NCBI GenBank assembly: GCA_050084985.1
Contig: JBITNC010000001.1
Span: 215,760,001-215,824,000, forward strand
Source of the DNA: Nageia nagi
Lineage: Eukaryota > Pinophyta
Length of the DNA: 64,000 nt
Direction of reading: 5' to 3'
Within the stretch, counting starts at the first letter, position 1, and every line of letters starts with the position of its first letter. Both the position numbers and the translations under genes were made by a program. The notes beneath the pieces were generated by a model, which did not search any database, was not told where the DNA came from, and saw only the letters and a list, made by a program, of their open reading frames with translations. This document shows positions 1 through 12,614 of this stretch, one piece after another.

Positions 1-1575
1 AAACTATTGGGGTATGACTACAAAATAATATATATAAAGGGCTTATATAATATGGTTGCAAATGCTCTTTTCTACAAATTTGAGGAACCTACAGCACTTT
101 AAGCAATTTCACTTCTAGTTTGCCAATGGTAGAATAGTTGAAACATGAATGAATTTAAGATGACTCAATTTAGGCATTAATTCAATAATTTTGAATTAAT
201 ATTATTAGTAAATCAAATTTCTCTTAGCAAGATGAAGTTTTATGCTTCAAAGGTTGCATTGCATTACCATCCATTTATTCCTATCAATAAGTAATACTTC
301 AAGAATTGCATGTTACACCATCAGCTAGATACTCAAGGTTTCTCAAAATCTATAAAAGAGTGGCTTGATCCTTTTATTGGGTTAAAATGAAATAGGGCAT
401 CAAGAAATTTATTGCCAATTATGATGTTTATTAGTGATATAAAGGTGAAATAGTTGAAACTCCTAGTTTACTTAATCCCTTACCTATCCCAAGCTTCACT
501 TGGACTAATATTTTGATGGACTTCATTGAAGATCTTCCCAAGTCTCAAGGTAAATTTATTATTCTAGTGGTATTTGATTGATTATCTAAGAATGCATACT
601 TTTTCTCTTTAGAACATTCATTTAAATATGTTAATATGGTCCAAATTTTTGTTGATAATATTTTAAAGCTTCATGTTATTCCCTCTACCATAGTTAGTGA
701 TCAAGACCCTACATTCACTAGTAAATTCATATAAGAATTTTATAAGCTACAAGGAATGCAACTTCAAATGAGTTCATCTTATCACCCCCAAACTAATGGA
801 AAATTTAAAATTATTAACAAGTACTTGGAAAGTTATTTGCATTATTTTTCATAATCCCAACCAATTCATTAGGTCAAATGGCTTCCTTTGGAAAAATGGT
901 GGTATAACACTCCATAACATACAACTATTTAGATGACATCATATAAAGCATTGTATGGTAAGACACCACTAATAGTAGAAATATATATCCTAAGTAATAC
1001 AAAGATCCAACAAGTTGATACTAATTTACATACCTAGATAGATATTCTTTATCTTCTTCAAGAGAATTTATGGACTACTCAACATCATATGAAGCAATAG
1101 GTTGATCAACATCAGATGGAATGGGAATTTCAAGAAGGTCATATGGTCTTCATATGCCTTCAGCCATATATATATAAATACTTGAAGATTAAGGGTCCTC
1201 AAAAATTAGATCCAAAATTTTATGCCACTTACAAAGTTCTTTAATGTATTGCACCTATTACTCATAAGTTGGAGTTACCAATATCCTCCAAGGTTTATCT
1301 TGTATTTCATGTTTCATATTTGAAAAAGGTATTAGGATCACAAGTTTATATTTAATTAGAGTTACCAAAATTCATTGATGATGGATCCATTAAGATTGAA
1401 CCTAACATAGTTTTGGAAAAATGCATCCTCAACCTTCATCATCAAATTATAACTCATGTTTTGATTTAGAGGTAGGGCCTAGCACCTAAAGATGCAATGT
1501 GGGAAAAAGCACATGAGCTTCAATAGTAGTTTTCAATTTTTTTAGTTTTGAGGATAAATATATTTTCCAAGAAGG
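1..1575 (+). pseudogene. Ty3/gypsy chromovirus pol remnant (integrase to chromodomain)
   Basis: This is the 3' end of a chromovirus polyprotein, entering from the left edge. The integrase core is readable at about 500-1000. The first two catalytic Asp residues survive (MDFIEDLP near 516, VSDQDPTF near 700). The third acidic residue is gone, because NGKFKIIN stands where gypsy integrases have an N/DGQTE-type motif. A GPY/F-like segment follows at about 1130-1330. A chromodomain-like tail lies at about 1385-1530, with LEKCIL and then GLAPKDAMWEKAHEL matching the usual G-x-x-x-x-DATWE end of the domain. Stops are frequent and many sit at expected Gln codons. The reading ends just before a purine-rich tract and an LTR start at 1582, as expected for an element in this orientation. 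Inactive. Confidence 0.85.
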
Positions 1576-1581
1576 GTGGCA
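1569..1581 (+). other. Polypurine tract of the chromovirus
   Basis: The run AAGAAGGGTGGCA lies directly before the LTR start TGTTAGGAT. This is the expected position and composition for the plus-strand primer of reverse transcription. Confidence 0.65.
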
Positions 1582-1890
1582 TGTTAGGATCCCACATCCT
1601 AACATTTACTTAGTTTTATTTATGTTTTAGTTAATTTAATTATTTGCTTGCATCAACTTGTAATGTGAACCATCATATTTTATAAGATGAAGCACCATTT
1701 TGAATGTAAACTACCAATTAGGGTAGGAGGACTATAAATACTTGTAAGAGGGGTAAAGAGAGAATCTTAAAAAATCATTTATGATTTTGAGTTATAAGGA
1801 GGAAGCCCCCTTAAAGTTTCCTATGATTTGTATTGCTATCAATAAAGTTATTATATTCTATTATTTGTTGTTAATTTAAGTATCTCATTC
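1582..1890 (+). mobile_element. 3' LTR of the chromovirus (right end not resolved)
   Basis: The LTR starts with TG, and its first 23 bases form a perfect inverted repeat: arms TGTTAGGAT and ATCCTAACA around CCCAC (1582-1604). A TATA box (TATAAATA, 1733-1740) and a polyadenylation-type AATAAA (1841-1846) lie in the usual order. I could not fix the right end, because no second LTR copy is in the window; about 1890 is an estimate. Confidence 0.6.
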
Positions 1891-2104
1891 CATTTATTTT
1901 ACTTGATGCATTACAAGTTTATGGTTATTTTGTATTTTAGTATTTCTTATAGTAATCAAGTAAAAATCCCTTTTTAGTTCTACTAGTTTCTTAATAAAAT
2001 TTAGGATTGCTTCAATGTATATTGCATTAGGAATCAGACTTGTTGATAAATAATTGCTAAAGTAGAGACTATTCATCATTGACCAGCTAAGTAAAAAACA
2101 TCAA

Positions 2105-2395
2105 ATGGAAATATACAATCATGTACAAAAGAAGAAATTATTAAAATCATGGCATGATCACCATATTAAAATTAAAAAATTTCAACTTGGTGATCAAGTT
2201 TTATTGTATGATAATCACTACAAATATAAGCCCATGAAATTAAGGATTCATGTGTTAGGACCATTTATTATTAAAGATATTAAATATGAAGGGATAGTTC
2301 ATCTCATGATATTAGATGGTAAAATTCAATAAGCTTATGTTAATGGGAACCAATTAAAGATATATACATCTTGTAATAGTGGAATGAACAAAATT
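2105..2395 (+). pseudogene. Ty3/gypsy integrase C-terminal fragment (Athila/Tat-like)
   Basis: A 75-residue open stretch (2105-2332) reads as the region after the integrase core of non-chromodomain gypsy elements. Recognisable pieces are KSWHDHHIK, FQLGDQVLLYD, KLRIHVLGPF and VHLMILDG. After one stop it continues as AYVNGNQLKIY, matching the VNG-x-RLK-x-Y end of such integrases. It compares well with the better preserved copy at 51297-52169. Neither a core domain nor LTRs are visible around it, so it is an isolated scrap. Confidence 0.7.
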
Positions 2396-4291
2396 AAACC
2401 ATCATAAAAGCCATAATAAGAACTTGATAGCAATAAATGCTAGTACTTGTTACAAGGACTAGTAGTTTTAGGAAATGATTAGATCATTAGGATTTTTTTC
2501 ATCATCAAATTAGAATTCAATATCATTATTTATTATTAAATATCATATAATATGAAAATAAAAAGATAACCATCATGAACATTATACCCTAGTTTAGTTA
2601 CATACACTCATTCAAATTTCCAAAAAGAGGAGACACCTAATTTACTGCAACAAGCAATATTTTTCCTAAATTTTTAATGATAGACAAGTAACCAACAATA
2701 GTTTCCATATATTATAATTAATATAAACCTTATGAACATTACAAAAATATTAACATGTAGGAGGATACCAAATTGAGAAATATGAGAAATGACTATTAAT
2801 GCCCTTGAAGTATGAAAGAAGATTTGAAATGCTTGAACCACTCTTCAAGGATAAACATAGAGACTTCACATCCCCTACAATGATTGATGTCATATTATCC
2901 TATTGCAAAGAAACCAAAATCTAGGAAGCTTCTATTAATTTTAGATCATGATAATTAACTTATTAAAACACTTGATGACGTAGAATTGTTGATAGAATTG
3001 ATCATAAATCCACTAGTGATTTGAAAACCTCAACTACCTCAATGACTCTTACTAGAAGAAAACCACTATAAATACATGGAAGGATAACCATAAGCTATAC
3101 ATTTATATTTAAATAATGGATTAAGTATAATACATGCAATTAATACACATATATGGATATACAATCACCACACAAATGAGGTATAAATGATAAAATAATT
3201 TGGGGAGGATGATCATGTGGCACATAAAAAATAATTAGCACACATATAATAGCCATTCACCACCTACCTTCATTAAGTATTAAATTATTATGAGATAATT
3301 TTTGGATAACTCCCACATTTAGAAAGCCACATGATCCTCATCATTAAACACATTTGATACAAATGATGATGATCACTAAACTTGGCAATTATCAAACCAA
3401 TAAAGTATTTTGAATCCCTATAAATATATCATTTAAAAACTAGAAATCCTAAATATCATTTAGTATAATGGACAAAAATCCTATATGAATCTCAAAGTAA
3501 AGTACACATCCCTAGTCATTGATTAAATTTCATGTCAAACCAGATTAAAAAAATATTAAAAAATTATGCCTCATCCTAGAAAATAAATATATCATTTAAA
3601 ATATTTACAACCTCAAAAACCAATCCATCCCTATAAAAACCATAACTCTCTTTTTCCACAAACACCATTTGGAAAGTAGAAAGATATGAGAAATTGAGCT
3701 AAAAAATTACAAGTTGGAGTCTAGAGTACACATAACATGTTGAGATGTAATAGAGTTGTAACTAGGAGAAAGAATGATGATTTGTTCTTCATGTTGATTC
3801 CTAAAAAAGTGTAAGGAACTAGGGAATTGATATCTTACATCCACAACACAAAATTTTCATAGGCTAAGTTAAAAGTAGGTGGGGACTTAATGAAATTCAT
3901 GGTTGATGAGATAGCATAGTTGGAGCAGATAAGATTACTCAACCTTATTAAAATATAATTATTCAATACAAAATATTAGTTTGTAAAACTCATCTTTGGT
4001 TGGACCAACCATACATCATAACTAAGGATATTGTTGAGTAGATCCTAGGCCTACAAAGGTACAAAAAGGATCCAAGACACATAACATAGGCTCACAAGAT
4101 AGCCTCTAATCCCATCTAGGTTCAACTATAGACTAGGGAAAATAAGAAGGTATTGAATGTTGACCTAATCCCCAACTTAGTTCATATATTCATCATGAGG
4201 ATAGTCACCTAATAAATCTAATACAAAAATATTATATCATTAACCATGGAAGTAGTAATTATACTTAGATACAAAATCATTGTAAGGGGAA
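2396..4291. other. AT-rich stretch without recognisable gene
   Basis: About 1.9 kb of AT-rich sequence with short frames only. I see no conserved domain, no LTR pair and no TIRs. It is probably decayed LTR or internal sequence of an old retroelement. It ends at the 5-bp target duplication of the Tat element. Confidence 0.4.
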
Positions 4292-4296
4292 ATAAA

Positions 4297-5077
4297 TGTT
4301 TACAAATAAAAATGTATTTGAGAATGCAAATAAATAAATACCTATAGTCTTGAAGGAATATTTGTAAATTCTTAGCTAAAGGATAGCAATTTATAGCAAG
4401 ATAAGCTAATATAGAAGATAATGAATAATTAGAATTAAAATGACATTACCAAACAAGATTGAATTTATGTACTTACCTCATGGAACATACCTAATATTGA
4501 TGAATGGAAGATAGTGACAAAGCTTTAATAACTAATGAAGTATACACCTAAATTCATGGAGAAAGATGATCTAAAAAGAGGGTTATGGGTGATCTATTGC
4601 ATGCTTAAAAGGAATGTTAGTAGTTTATTTTCATCTATAAAGGGGTTTTAGTGGTCTTCTTTAGACTATAGTCCATTTTGTACTGACTCTATACCTCCAC
4701 ACAGACTCTCAATGATCTTAGTTTGATACTCAAATAAATTAATAATTATCAATATGTTGACATAAGGAAGTACACAAACCCAACCTTGAATGGTGATGTC
4801 AAGAGACACCTAAAGAACTACCATCATCAAGACCAAATATGTGATCATGTATCTCTTTAATGTGTACTTACTATTAAATTCTTATTTATATAGATAATAA
4901 AAGGACCTGCTCCTTAGGTCAGCATGTACCTACATAAACAAGAATATAGTAAGTCAATGATATATATTGATCATAATCAAAATAACATTAATATTCTTAA
5001 ACTAAATGTGTATAAGTGTGGGAACATATTTCTTAATGTATTAATTTAAATGGATAAATTAATTTTAGGTGATAATA
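4297..5077 (-). repeat. 3' LTR of the Tat element
   Basis: This copy is colinear with 11829-12609 over its full 781 bp. In element orientation it starts at 5077 (expected TGTTATCA, mutated here to TATTATCA) and ends at 4297. Confidence 0.88.
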
Positions 5078-5092
5078 GATGCCCCAGTTTGG
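5078..5092 (-). other. Polypurine tract of the Tat element
   Basis: On the minus strand the bases entering the 3' LTR read AACTGGGGCATC followed by the LTR. The same GGGCATC-LTR junction occurs in the other Tat element of this window (30189-30195), which supports the call. Confidence 0.65.
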
Positions 5093-5929
5093 ATGAGAAA
5101 TTGAAAATCACTAGATGCATTAAGATATTTCATTCAAAGTATAACCAAGATGTCATACCAATCAAATCTTGATAAGTATTAACAAGCATAATACCAATAC
5201 TAATTAATCTATTTTGATACTAAACTATGATAAATATATAAGAAAGATAAGCAATTTATAAAAAAAGGTATGAGTTTAAGAAAACCCCCTCATATGACAT
5301 CCACCAAGTTGCCTCTAGTTGATGTTGATGTGCTCCATGAGCTCCAATGATGACTTGCAAAAGAAAAGGTTCAAGGATCCATATCCATCTACCAAGAGGT
5401 AATTGATCATAATTAACCATATTTTTTATGTATTTTTATATTTGTATTACAACCATCTCATGTCATTGATGGTTTTATCCATTGATCTTATGGAAGCTGG
5501 ACTTCCTACTGAAAGGCATAATGATAAAGCTAGAAGCTAAGACTATGCTAAGAGGCATATTGTAATGAGTATGAGAGCTAAAAATCTACACCAAAAGGAA
5601 TATTTCAATGAGGGGTGGAGCTAAAACTCTACCAAGAGGCATGAAACTAGGATGATGATATGGAAATTGAAACTTTGCACTAAGGGGTATCTGATGATTT
5701 TTATTTTTGCTATTTTTGATTATGAAATTAGACCATAAGCAATACTTTCTTGTTAAAATTGAGCATTGATGCTCCTCTTTTAATATTTAAATGAACTTAT
5801 ATTTTGGATTTTGTGTCATTTGTTTACATGCTTATTCTTGTAGTAATATTTTTATGATAACAGATGCATAGGGTGACCCATAGGTCACCTAGATGTGATA
5901 CTTCTTTAGGTGCTTAGCATTGATGGAAC

Positions 5930-7090
5930 CTCCCCATCCAATGTAGATAGTCGATATGCACCTCTACTAAATACCTTTGTGATTATGTATGGGCCAACCT
6001 AATTTAGCTCAAACTTTCTTTTAAGTTCATCCTTTACTATAGTGTTAGAAATGTTCTCTTGGAGAATCGTATCCCCAACCTCAAATGCTTTGGGCACCAT
6101 TTTCTTTCCATTGGCCCTCTTTATTTTTTGGTGATATGCTCTAAGATTCTCTAGTGCATTAATTCTTTTCTCATATAATGCATCTAGCTAATTTAACCTT
6201 GCTTACCTTTATTGTGGTTATTTTATGATATCTTTGAGTGCAATTCTTAAAAAAGAGATCTTAATTTCAAGAGGAATGATTGCTTCATCACCATACATAA
6301 GAGAGTATGGAGTAGCACCTATTACTATTCTTTCACTTATTCTATATGCCCATAGAGCACATATTAATTGATCATGCTATTCCCTACCATTCTTTTTTAT
6401 AGTTTTTTCTAAGATTTTATTTATCATTTTATTTGTCACTTTAGCTTGTCCATTTTCTTGGGGATAGTAAAATAAAGAGAATCTCTATTCAACCTTCATG
6501 TTTTTACAAAATTCTTTGATATCCTTTCCTATAACATTCACACCATTATCCATGATTAACCTTTGAGGTATGAAAATATACAAATTATATATTCTTTGAT
6601 GAAATTGATAACATGTTTTTGTATAGCTATTTCCAAAGGAATTACCTCAACCCATTCAGTGTAGTATTCAATAGAAACCAAGATAAACTTGTGCCCCTCA
6701 CTAGATGGAAGATTGATAACACCCATGAAATCCAAAGCCCACATTGAGAAAGGCCATGGTGATGTAGCATAGTTCAACTCTTTAGTAGATGTTAATTCTA
6801 AGTGTGCATGCTTTTGACATTGCTCACACTTCTTGACATGCTCACAACAATCATGCTCTATGGTGGGCCACCAATAACCCATCCTAGTCAACTTACCATA
6901 AATTGATCTCCCATTGAAATAACCTCCACATACCCCTCCATGAGCATGATATAATGTTGTTTCAATCTTTTCATCATGAATATATCTCAAAACAATACCA
7001 TTAAATGATCTTTTATAAAGTATATCACTAATAATGACATATTTTGTAGCAAGCCTTTTCATTCTAATCTATTCTTTCTTATCAAGTGTA
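5930..7090 (-). pseudogene. Tat integrase (broken)
   Basis: The best frame (7062 down to 6556, 168 residues) begins with linker and then the zinc-binding HHCC domain. The spacing YHAHGG ... HVKKCEQCQ gives the two Cys and at least one His. The first catalytic Asp is in ALDFMGV. The frame breaks near 6556, but the rest is readable down to about 5935: MDNGVN in place of the second DNG motif, YYPQENGQAKVTN (the catalytic Glu position now reads Lys), GATPYSLMYGDEA, then FEVGDTIL and VGPYIITKVF of the C-terminal domain. The order and motifs are those of Tat integrases. Inactive. Confidence 0.85.
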
Positions 7091-7289
7091 ACATTAATAA
7101 ATTTATCCCTCAAATATTTAAATATGTGTTGGTACCAAGTACTTACCTCATAACCAAAATTTTGAGCAACACATACCATTTTCAAGTTCTCCTCAACAAT
7201 TGATGGAGTTCCCAAGTTCTTGATAGTGAAAGTAGTCTCCCTACCTTCTATCTCAATTGGTATAAGTGAAGCTGCACTTGCCATTGCAT

Positions 7290-7650
7290 CTGCCAACCTA
7301 TTATTATTGTTTGTAATGTTTTCTAATTGATACTCTCAAAGAAAGCAATAATTTTTACAATAAGGAATTTATATGGAATAAGCTTCTCATCCTTGGTATT
7401 GTAGATCTCATTGACTTGATTCACTATTAGTTATGAATCCCTATAAATATGCAAATGCGTAATACCAATCTCTATAGCTACTTTGAATCCTAATATTAGA
7501 GCTTCATATTTTGCCATATTGTTAGTACATTCAAATGATAGTTTTTATGACATAGAAATAACATCATTCTTAGGTGATATCAATGCTATTCCTACTCCTA
7601 AACCATGCATACACCATGATCTATAAAAATATATTTTCTAGAGTTTTGAC
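7290..7650 (-). pseudogene. Second, archaeal-type RNase H of the Tat element
   Basis: Between RNase H and integrase the minus strand reads GLGVGIALISPKNDV, then FECTNNMAKYEALI, then THLHIYRDS and LIVNQVNE. These match the additional RNase H domain found only in the Tat lineage. The acidic residues in KYEAL and YRDS are preserved, but the N-terminal Asp motif is lost in a frameshift and at least two stops interrupt the domain. Confidence 0.75.
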
Positions 7651-7859
7651 ACCTCTATAAAAGGACCACCAATGGTCTTGTTATTTTCAAAATAAGGCCA
7701 TAGATGGTCCTCTTCTATACATTCTTTCTTTTTTACCAAAATCACATTCATATTGAAATTCTTCTTTGAGTTCTATACTATCTTTTGTGGGAAACTCTGT
7801 AACAAAATCTACAACTACCTACCCTTTAATTGATTTTTGTTTCACAAACTTGAGATCAA

Positions 7860-8440
7860 ACTCCTAAAGTACCATGATCTATTTTGATAACCTTCCATTA
7901 AGGCATGGTTTTGACATCAAATATATTAATGGGTCTACTTGATTAAGTACATGTGTTCTAATTTTGATCATATAATGCCTCAACCTCTTAGTAGCAAACA
8001 CTATACATTGACATAACTTCTCAATGGGTGTGTACCTAGTTTCAAATTCTTTCAATGTTTTGCTAATAAAGTAGACTATTCTCTCTTTACCATCTTCTTC
8101 CTTCTTTGCCAAAATTACCCTAAATTCATGTTATGTAGTTGAGACATAGAGCCAAAGAGGTTTTCCATGCCTATCTAGGGCTAATACCGAAGGATGTAGC
8201 AAATACTTTTTTATTCTATCAAACACTTAATATCACATTTAAAGTCAACTTCTTTCTTAAGTAAATGAGATATAGGAGTTATCTTATTTGTTCATTGATA
8301 AATGAATCTTCTAATAGCTTTAATATTACCTTGGAGGCTTCTTAATTGCTTGAGATTCATAGGAGGATACATTTCTATGATGGTCTTATTCTTCATTAGA
8401 TCCACTTCAAACCCCCTCCTAGAGATAATGTGCCTCAAAA
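7860..8440 (-). pseudogene. RNase H of the Tat element
   Basis: This is the connection and RNase H region directly after RT. From 8440 downward the frame reads through PPMNLKQLRSLQGNI, as in the RT-RNase H connection of gypsy elements. The open stretch 8112-7879 contains RIVYFISKTLKEFETRYTPIEK, with the last Glu matching the RNase H active-site region, then KRLRHYMI. It is degraded by stops. Confidence 0.75.
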
Positions 8441-8469
8441 TATTTCATGATGATACCCCAAATACACAT

Positions 8470-9200
8470 TTTTGAGGCTAGATTCTTAACTTGTATTTAT
8501 TCAGCCTTTCAAGTGTTTTCTTTACATCCTTAACATGGTCTTATTTATTCTTTGATTTTATCATGATATCATCTACATATACCTCTACTATTTTATGAAT
8601 AAAGTCATGAAACATGGCTATCATTGCTCTTTGATACATGGCCCCTACATTCTTAAGACCAAATGGCATTACCTTATAGCAAAAGTTACCCCAATGAGTT
8701 CTAAAGGCTATTTTATGCTGATCACTTTCCTTGATTTTGATTTGATTATATACTAAAAATACAACCATAAATTATAGCATCTCATAAACTACCAAACTAT
8801 CAATGATCATATCTATGTTGGGTAGTGGGAAGTCATCTTTCGAACACACTTTATTGAGGTCTCTAAAATTAGTATATACTCTAATTTCACCCATAGGCTT
8901 TTTCACTAGAACTACATTGGCCATCCATTCTAAATAATGAATAGGTCTAATAGAACCAACTTCCAATAGTTTTTCAATTTCCTTCTTGACTAGTAAAGAA
9001 ATCTAAAAAGGTATCTTTCTTAGTTTTTGCTTTACCAAAACAACTCCTTTCTCAACCACCAAGATATGTACTACAAAAATTTTATCTAATATAGGAATAT
9101 ATTTATATGACCATGCAAATAATTCAAAATAATCATGACCAAATTGAATCAACTCATTTTGCAAAGGTTCCTCTAGGACCTTACCCATTTTTAACAATCA
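8470..9200 (-). pseudogene. Reverse transcriptase of the Tat element
   Basis: Three open pieces in sequence give the RT. VKQKLRKIPF and FAWSYKYIP (9197-9003) mark the start. IRPIHYLEWMANVVLVKK followed by NKVCSKDDFPLPNIDMI (8966-8772) is the finger region. FRTHWGNFCYKVMPFGLKN and then VEVYVDDIMIKSK (8768-8541) is the palm with an intact YVDD catalytic box. Stops and frameshifts separate the pieces. The N-terminal linker continues to about 9437. Confidence 0.85.
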
Positions 9201-9879
9201 TAATGTCTCTTAAGAACCAATGTTGACCTCTTATATCTCTTCATTTAACTAATTCATATATGCTTCTAATGGTGTGGGAAATGGCAACTCTTCTAACCCT
9301 TTTATTTTATCTTCCATAGATTCACCTAAGCAAGCATATACATCTAAACAATGTTTGTGATTCCTCTTCTCATGCCTAGCTAGATATTCAGTTCTAGCAC
9401 CCATAGATTCTAAGAAAGCATCATCATTCTCAAACAAGTATATAGCATGTATTGCATCTTCATCATCTATTTCAAATTCAATAACAAATCAAATTTTATT
9501 AGCTCTTACCCTTTCATCTTCTTATGTTAATAATGGATAACTAACCTGACCATCGTGACCATCTCCATGATACAAAACAATGCAATATTTGTTTTTCTTT
9601 GTGATTTCCTCTAAAGAGGACCATCAATAATATTTATGGATCTTAGAGGAGCATGGGTGGTCCTTTTAATGATCCTCTTACCATTTTTCCAAGTGTCTCT
9701 CTAGATTGATGTTATTGATATCTATGATGGTGTACGAACCAAACTCGATATCCCTAACATTAATTCTCTGTAATGATTTTCTATAGATTTGATCATTATT
9801 AGCTATAATAGCCTTATATTTTGCATCATATAGAATAAATCTCTTATGTATAACATAATTGCATTGCTTGGTTATCTAC

Positions 9880-10265
9880 TCATTTGCTTCTACATTGTAA
9901 ACATTTCCTTTAGATAAAACTTGAAACATCTATACAAAGTGGATGCTACTCCTTCCATGTCATCTATCAAAGGTTTTCTAAGAATGAAATTAAAATAAGT
10001 TTTCCATATATAATGTAGAAGAGAGTATAAAGTACCTTGTTTCCTACTTTGATTGAAAGTGTGATGATTCTTACACATTTCTTTGGAATAGCATCAAACC
10101 CCTTTAACTCTCATGGTAGTCTCTTCTCTTGGACATAATAAATCCAAATCAATCTATGAAAGTGATTGATGGTAATTTTCAAAGCTACCCCACCATCTAT
10201 AAATTATCTCTTAACTATATTTTCAAATATGTTCACTTCAATAAATAATGGTGGATATAACCAGG
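9880..10265 (-). pseudogene. Protease region of the Tat element
   Basis: After a gag tail the minus strand reads FIEVNIFENIVKR, a stop, and FIDGGVALKI. This is the active-site strand of Tat aspartic proteases, which usually read D-G-G-S or D-T-G-S; here the Ser is Val. Downstream pieces (CVRIITLSIKVG, TLFYIIY) fit the rest of the protease. Inactive. Confidence 0.6.
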
Positions 10266-11740
10266 TTACATCCTTGCTAGGCCTTTCACTAGGGTGAAAA
10301 GTGATAACATCTCCTTTACTCCATATTTTTACCTTTTTTACAAAATTGGTGATTGCAATGTTCCTATCTATATAACTCTTATTGAAAATTTGATTCATCA
10401 TTTCTCTATGAGGTTCTAAAATTTGAAGTAATTTAAACAAACTAACCTTGGCTTGTGTATTCTTAAGTTGCTCAATGAGGTCAAAACTTTTCAGGTCTTT
10501 AGTAAGCTCTTTTTCACATGTGATAGGATTTGTTGCTACTCTTGATCTTCCTCTTATAAATGCTATACACACTTCTTTATGAAAAATTACATTGATATGT
10601 TGCTCTTTCCCTATATCTTTAACCTTGATAGAACACACATAGAATCCATATTCTATGAGCCTTTGTATTTTATTTCTTAGGAATCCACACCCATTAGTGG
10701 CATGCCCCTTGGTTTGATGATATTCACAGTATCTATCTTCCTTGTACCATGTTAGCCTCTTTACTAACTCATCTTCCTCTCATTTAGGTAAAGGCTATAT
10801 TAGTCCCTTTCTCATTAGATCTTTCAATATAAACCTAGAAGGTATAGGAAACTTTATGAATTTTCTTTCTTTCTTTTCATCTATTTTTATTGCTACATGA
10901 ATGGATTTATCTTTCTTTGGTTATTATGGTTGCTTATCCTTATCCCTAGGTTTGTCATCATCTTGATACTTCATAAGCCCTAATTTCATAAGGACTTTTT
11001 CTTTTCCCAATAGCTTATATATTATATCATAAAATGATATGTGTATAATCAATGACATAAGATTGTAAGGATAATATGATAGCATCCTTGAAGATATTAT
11101 TTACCTCTTTTTCTATGAACTTAGTTTTAATTTGTTGCCATATCTTCTTGAATCACACGATAAACTTTTTAAGATTTTCATTACTAACTTGCCTCATAGC
11201 ACATAGATCCAAAACCATGACTTTATGCTTGATGTTATGCTTATATTGTTTTAAAAATAGGTTGCTCAATTCTCAAAATGATGTAATTGACCTTTCAGGT
11301 AGAGAATAGAACCATTCACGAGCCTCTTCTTCCAAACTATGAGGAAAGAATTTTGCTTGTAATCTTGAATACACATTGATTTTAAGCTACACACTCATAT
11401 TTAAATGCTTATAAAAAAATTTTAAGATCTCCCTCCCCACTAAACTTATAGAACTTGGGATCTTTATAATCTAATAGTGGCATGTATAAACAAATCTCAT
11501 CACATAGAGGACTACCAAACTCAATCAAATTATATGGCTGAATTAATACTCTTTCTAGTTGATTAATCTATCTTTGCATACCCTCAATAGTAGCCTAAAT
11601 GTGATCATTATTACTTTCATCACCATGGTTAGCTCCTTCATTAGATGCTTCTGGTCCATCACATTGAATATCTCTCAAGATCTCATCAAAATCTCTTCTT
11701 GAAAGACTTTGCAAGAATACTCTTAACTAATCCATGTCTA
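10266..11740 (-). pseudogene. gag of the Tat element
   Basis: The gag probably starts near 11738 (MDQLRVFLQSLSRRDFDEIL). A typical Tat gag signature follows after about 80 residues (FGSPLCDEICLY, then YKDPKFYKFSGEGDL), matching the LCDEIYNTRAP region of the second Tat element's gag at 15973. Near 10640-10760 a zinc-binding stretch reads CEYHQTKGHATNGCGFLRNK. The best open part is 10638-10204 (144 residues). Several stops and at least two frameshifts break the rest. Confidence 0.75.
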
Positions 11741-11812
11741 AAAGAACTCACAAAATCACTTATTAGTTCTAACTAAAACCTTAGGGTTTTAGCATAACTA
11801 CTTATGATTCAC

Positions 11813-11828
11813 ATTGGGTTCACCAAAA
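11813..11828 (-). other. Primer binding site region of the Tat element
   Basis: Directly after the 5' LTR the minus strand reads TTTTGGTGAACCCAATG. It starts with TGG two bases from the LTR, as a tRNA-primed site should. I cannot name the tRNA. The other Tat element has TTGGTGAACCTAAC in the same place. Confidence 0.5.
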
Positions 11829-12609
11829 TGCTTACAAATAAAAATGTATTCAAGAATGCAAATAAATAAATACCTATAGTGTCAAAAGAATATTTGTAAA
11901 TTTTGAGCTAACAGATAGCAATTTATAGCAAGATAAGCTTATATAGAAGATAATGTATAACTAGAATCAAAATGACATTACCAAACAAGATTTAATTTGT
12001 GTACTTACCTCATGGAACATACCTAATATCAATGAATGGAAGATGGTGATAAAACTTCAACAACTAATAGAGTCTACACCTGAAGTTGTGGAGCAAGATG
12101 ATCCAAAAAGAAAGCTATGGGTGGTCTATTGCATGCTGGAAAGGAGCATCGATGGTCTAGTTTCATCTACAAAGAGGCATCTATAGTCTTATTTAGACTA
12201 TAGTCCATTCTAAACTAACTCTATGCCTCCACATGGACTCTTGATGATCTCAATTTGATACTTAGATAAACCAATAATTTTTAGGATGCTCACATAAGGA
12301 AGTACACAAACCTAGCCTTGAATGGTGGTGTCAAGAGACACCTAAAGAATTGCCATCATGAAGACCAGATATGGGATCATGTATCTTGTTGATGTGAACT
12401 TACAATTAGATCTCTATTTATATAGATAATAATATGACCTACTTCTTAGGTCAGCATGTACCTACAAAAATAAGAATATAGTAAGTCGATGATATATATT
12501 GATCATATTCAAAATAATATTAATATTCTTGAACTAGATGTGTATAAGTGTGGGCACGTATTTCCTAATGTATTAAATTAAATGCATAAATTAATTTTAA
12601 TTGATAACA
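11829..12609 (-). repeat. 5' LTR of the Tat element
   Basis: In element orientation it begins TGTTATCA at 12609 and ends in GCA at 11829. It aligns along its whole length with 4297-5077 and is followed by the target duplication ATAAA (12610-12614). Confidence 0.88.
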
Positions 12610-12614
12610 ATAAA

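Larger units (their letters stand above)
4297..12609 (-). mobile_element. Complete, decayed Tat-type Ty3/gypsy retrotransposon
   Basis: An 8.3-kb element bounded by two 781-bp LTRs (4297-5077 and 11829-12609) and flanked by the same five bases, ATAAA, at 4292-4296 and 12610-12614. On the minus strand the order is 5' LTR, primer binding site, gag, protease, reverse transcriptase (RT), RNase H, a second (archaeal-type) RNase H, integrase, polypurine tract, 3' LTR. The extra RNase H before integrase is the hallmark of the Tat lineage (Ogre/Retand group). Every domain is broken by stops or frameshifts, so it cannot move by itself. The matching LTR lengths and the target duplication show a single intact insertion that decayed in place. 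Confidence 0.9.
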